Assembly (NCBI GenBank): GCA_916048095.2
Contig: OU696573.1
Span: forward strand, 9,241,306-9,305,305
DNA: 64,000 bases
Direction of reading: 5' to 3'
DNA from: Sacculina carcini
Lineage: Eukaryota; Arthropoda; Thecostraca; Sacculinidae
Below are positions 63,930 to 64,000 of the stretch, piece by piece. Under the pieces are notes generated by a model, which was not told the DNA's origin, did no database searches, and was given only the letters and a program-made list of their open reading frames with translations. Position numbers and translations under genes: made by a program. How positions within the stretch are numbered: position 1 is the stretch's first letter; each line of letters begins with the position of its first letter.

Positions 63930-64000
63930 GTGAGTCGAATATAGCGCGGCTGATTGGCTGACAAATGGTGTGACAGCCAACTTCAGAGCGAACATCTGTC

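Overview
The window is genomic DNA from an invertebrate animal. The evidence is spliced GT-AG genes for animal-specific proteins (APPL, PERK, a calcium-binding-EGF/sushi matrix protein), very abundant (CA)n/(GT)n microsatellites, and a mixed load of Ty3/Gypsy, LINE, mariner, Tigger, hAT-like MITE and tRNA-derived SINE elements. I cannot assign a phylum from the sequence alone. Coding exons are clearly GC-richer than the AT-rich introns and spacers.

Layout. 1-2.2 kb: decayed Ty3/Gypsy pol (RT, RNase H, integrase). 2.2-6.0 kb: repeats only. 6.0-7.8 kb: a predicted five-exon gene for a small secreted protein with 12 cysteines and no recognised family. 8.3-10.6 kb: a 240-bp pure (TG)n tract, a truncated SINE, a Tigger transposase 3' end and a dispersed repeat. 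10.7-19.6 kb: an imperfect tandem duplication of a decayed LINE; a younger, nearly intact two-ORF LINE (13.67-18.30 kb) sits in the CA tract of the second copy, and a 434-bp insertion sits in the first. 19.6-21.9 kb: spacer with an hAT-like MITE.

21.9-52.6 kb: one large gene, read here as 13 exons. All splice phases agree and the summed coding length is a multiple of three. It encodes a secreted protein of about 2334 residues: signal peptide, very basic segment, long disordered acidic segment, one sushi domain, about 33 EGF-like domains (28 in one 3.5-kb exon), two six-cysteine sushi domains and a basic tail. Its introns hold MITEs, a mariner element disrupted by a tRNA-Val-derived SINE, and an apparently intronless gene for mitochondrial ribosomal protein S2 (MRPS2).

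55.6 kb to the right edge: the start of an APPL gene (Rab5 effector, BAR-PH-PTB family). Exon 1 is at 55627-55674 and exon 2 at 63771-63929. The 8.1-kb intron between them contains a complete, apparently intronless PERK (EIF2AK3) gene on the same strand. The two nested intronless housekeeping/stress genes and the 28-EGF giant exon suggest repeated mRNA-mediated retroposition or intron loss here; this is inference and needs the parental loci to be tested.
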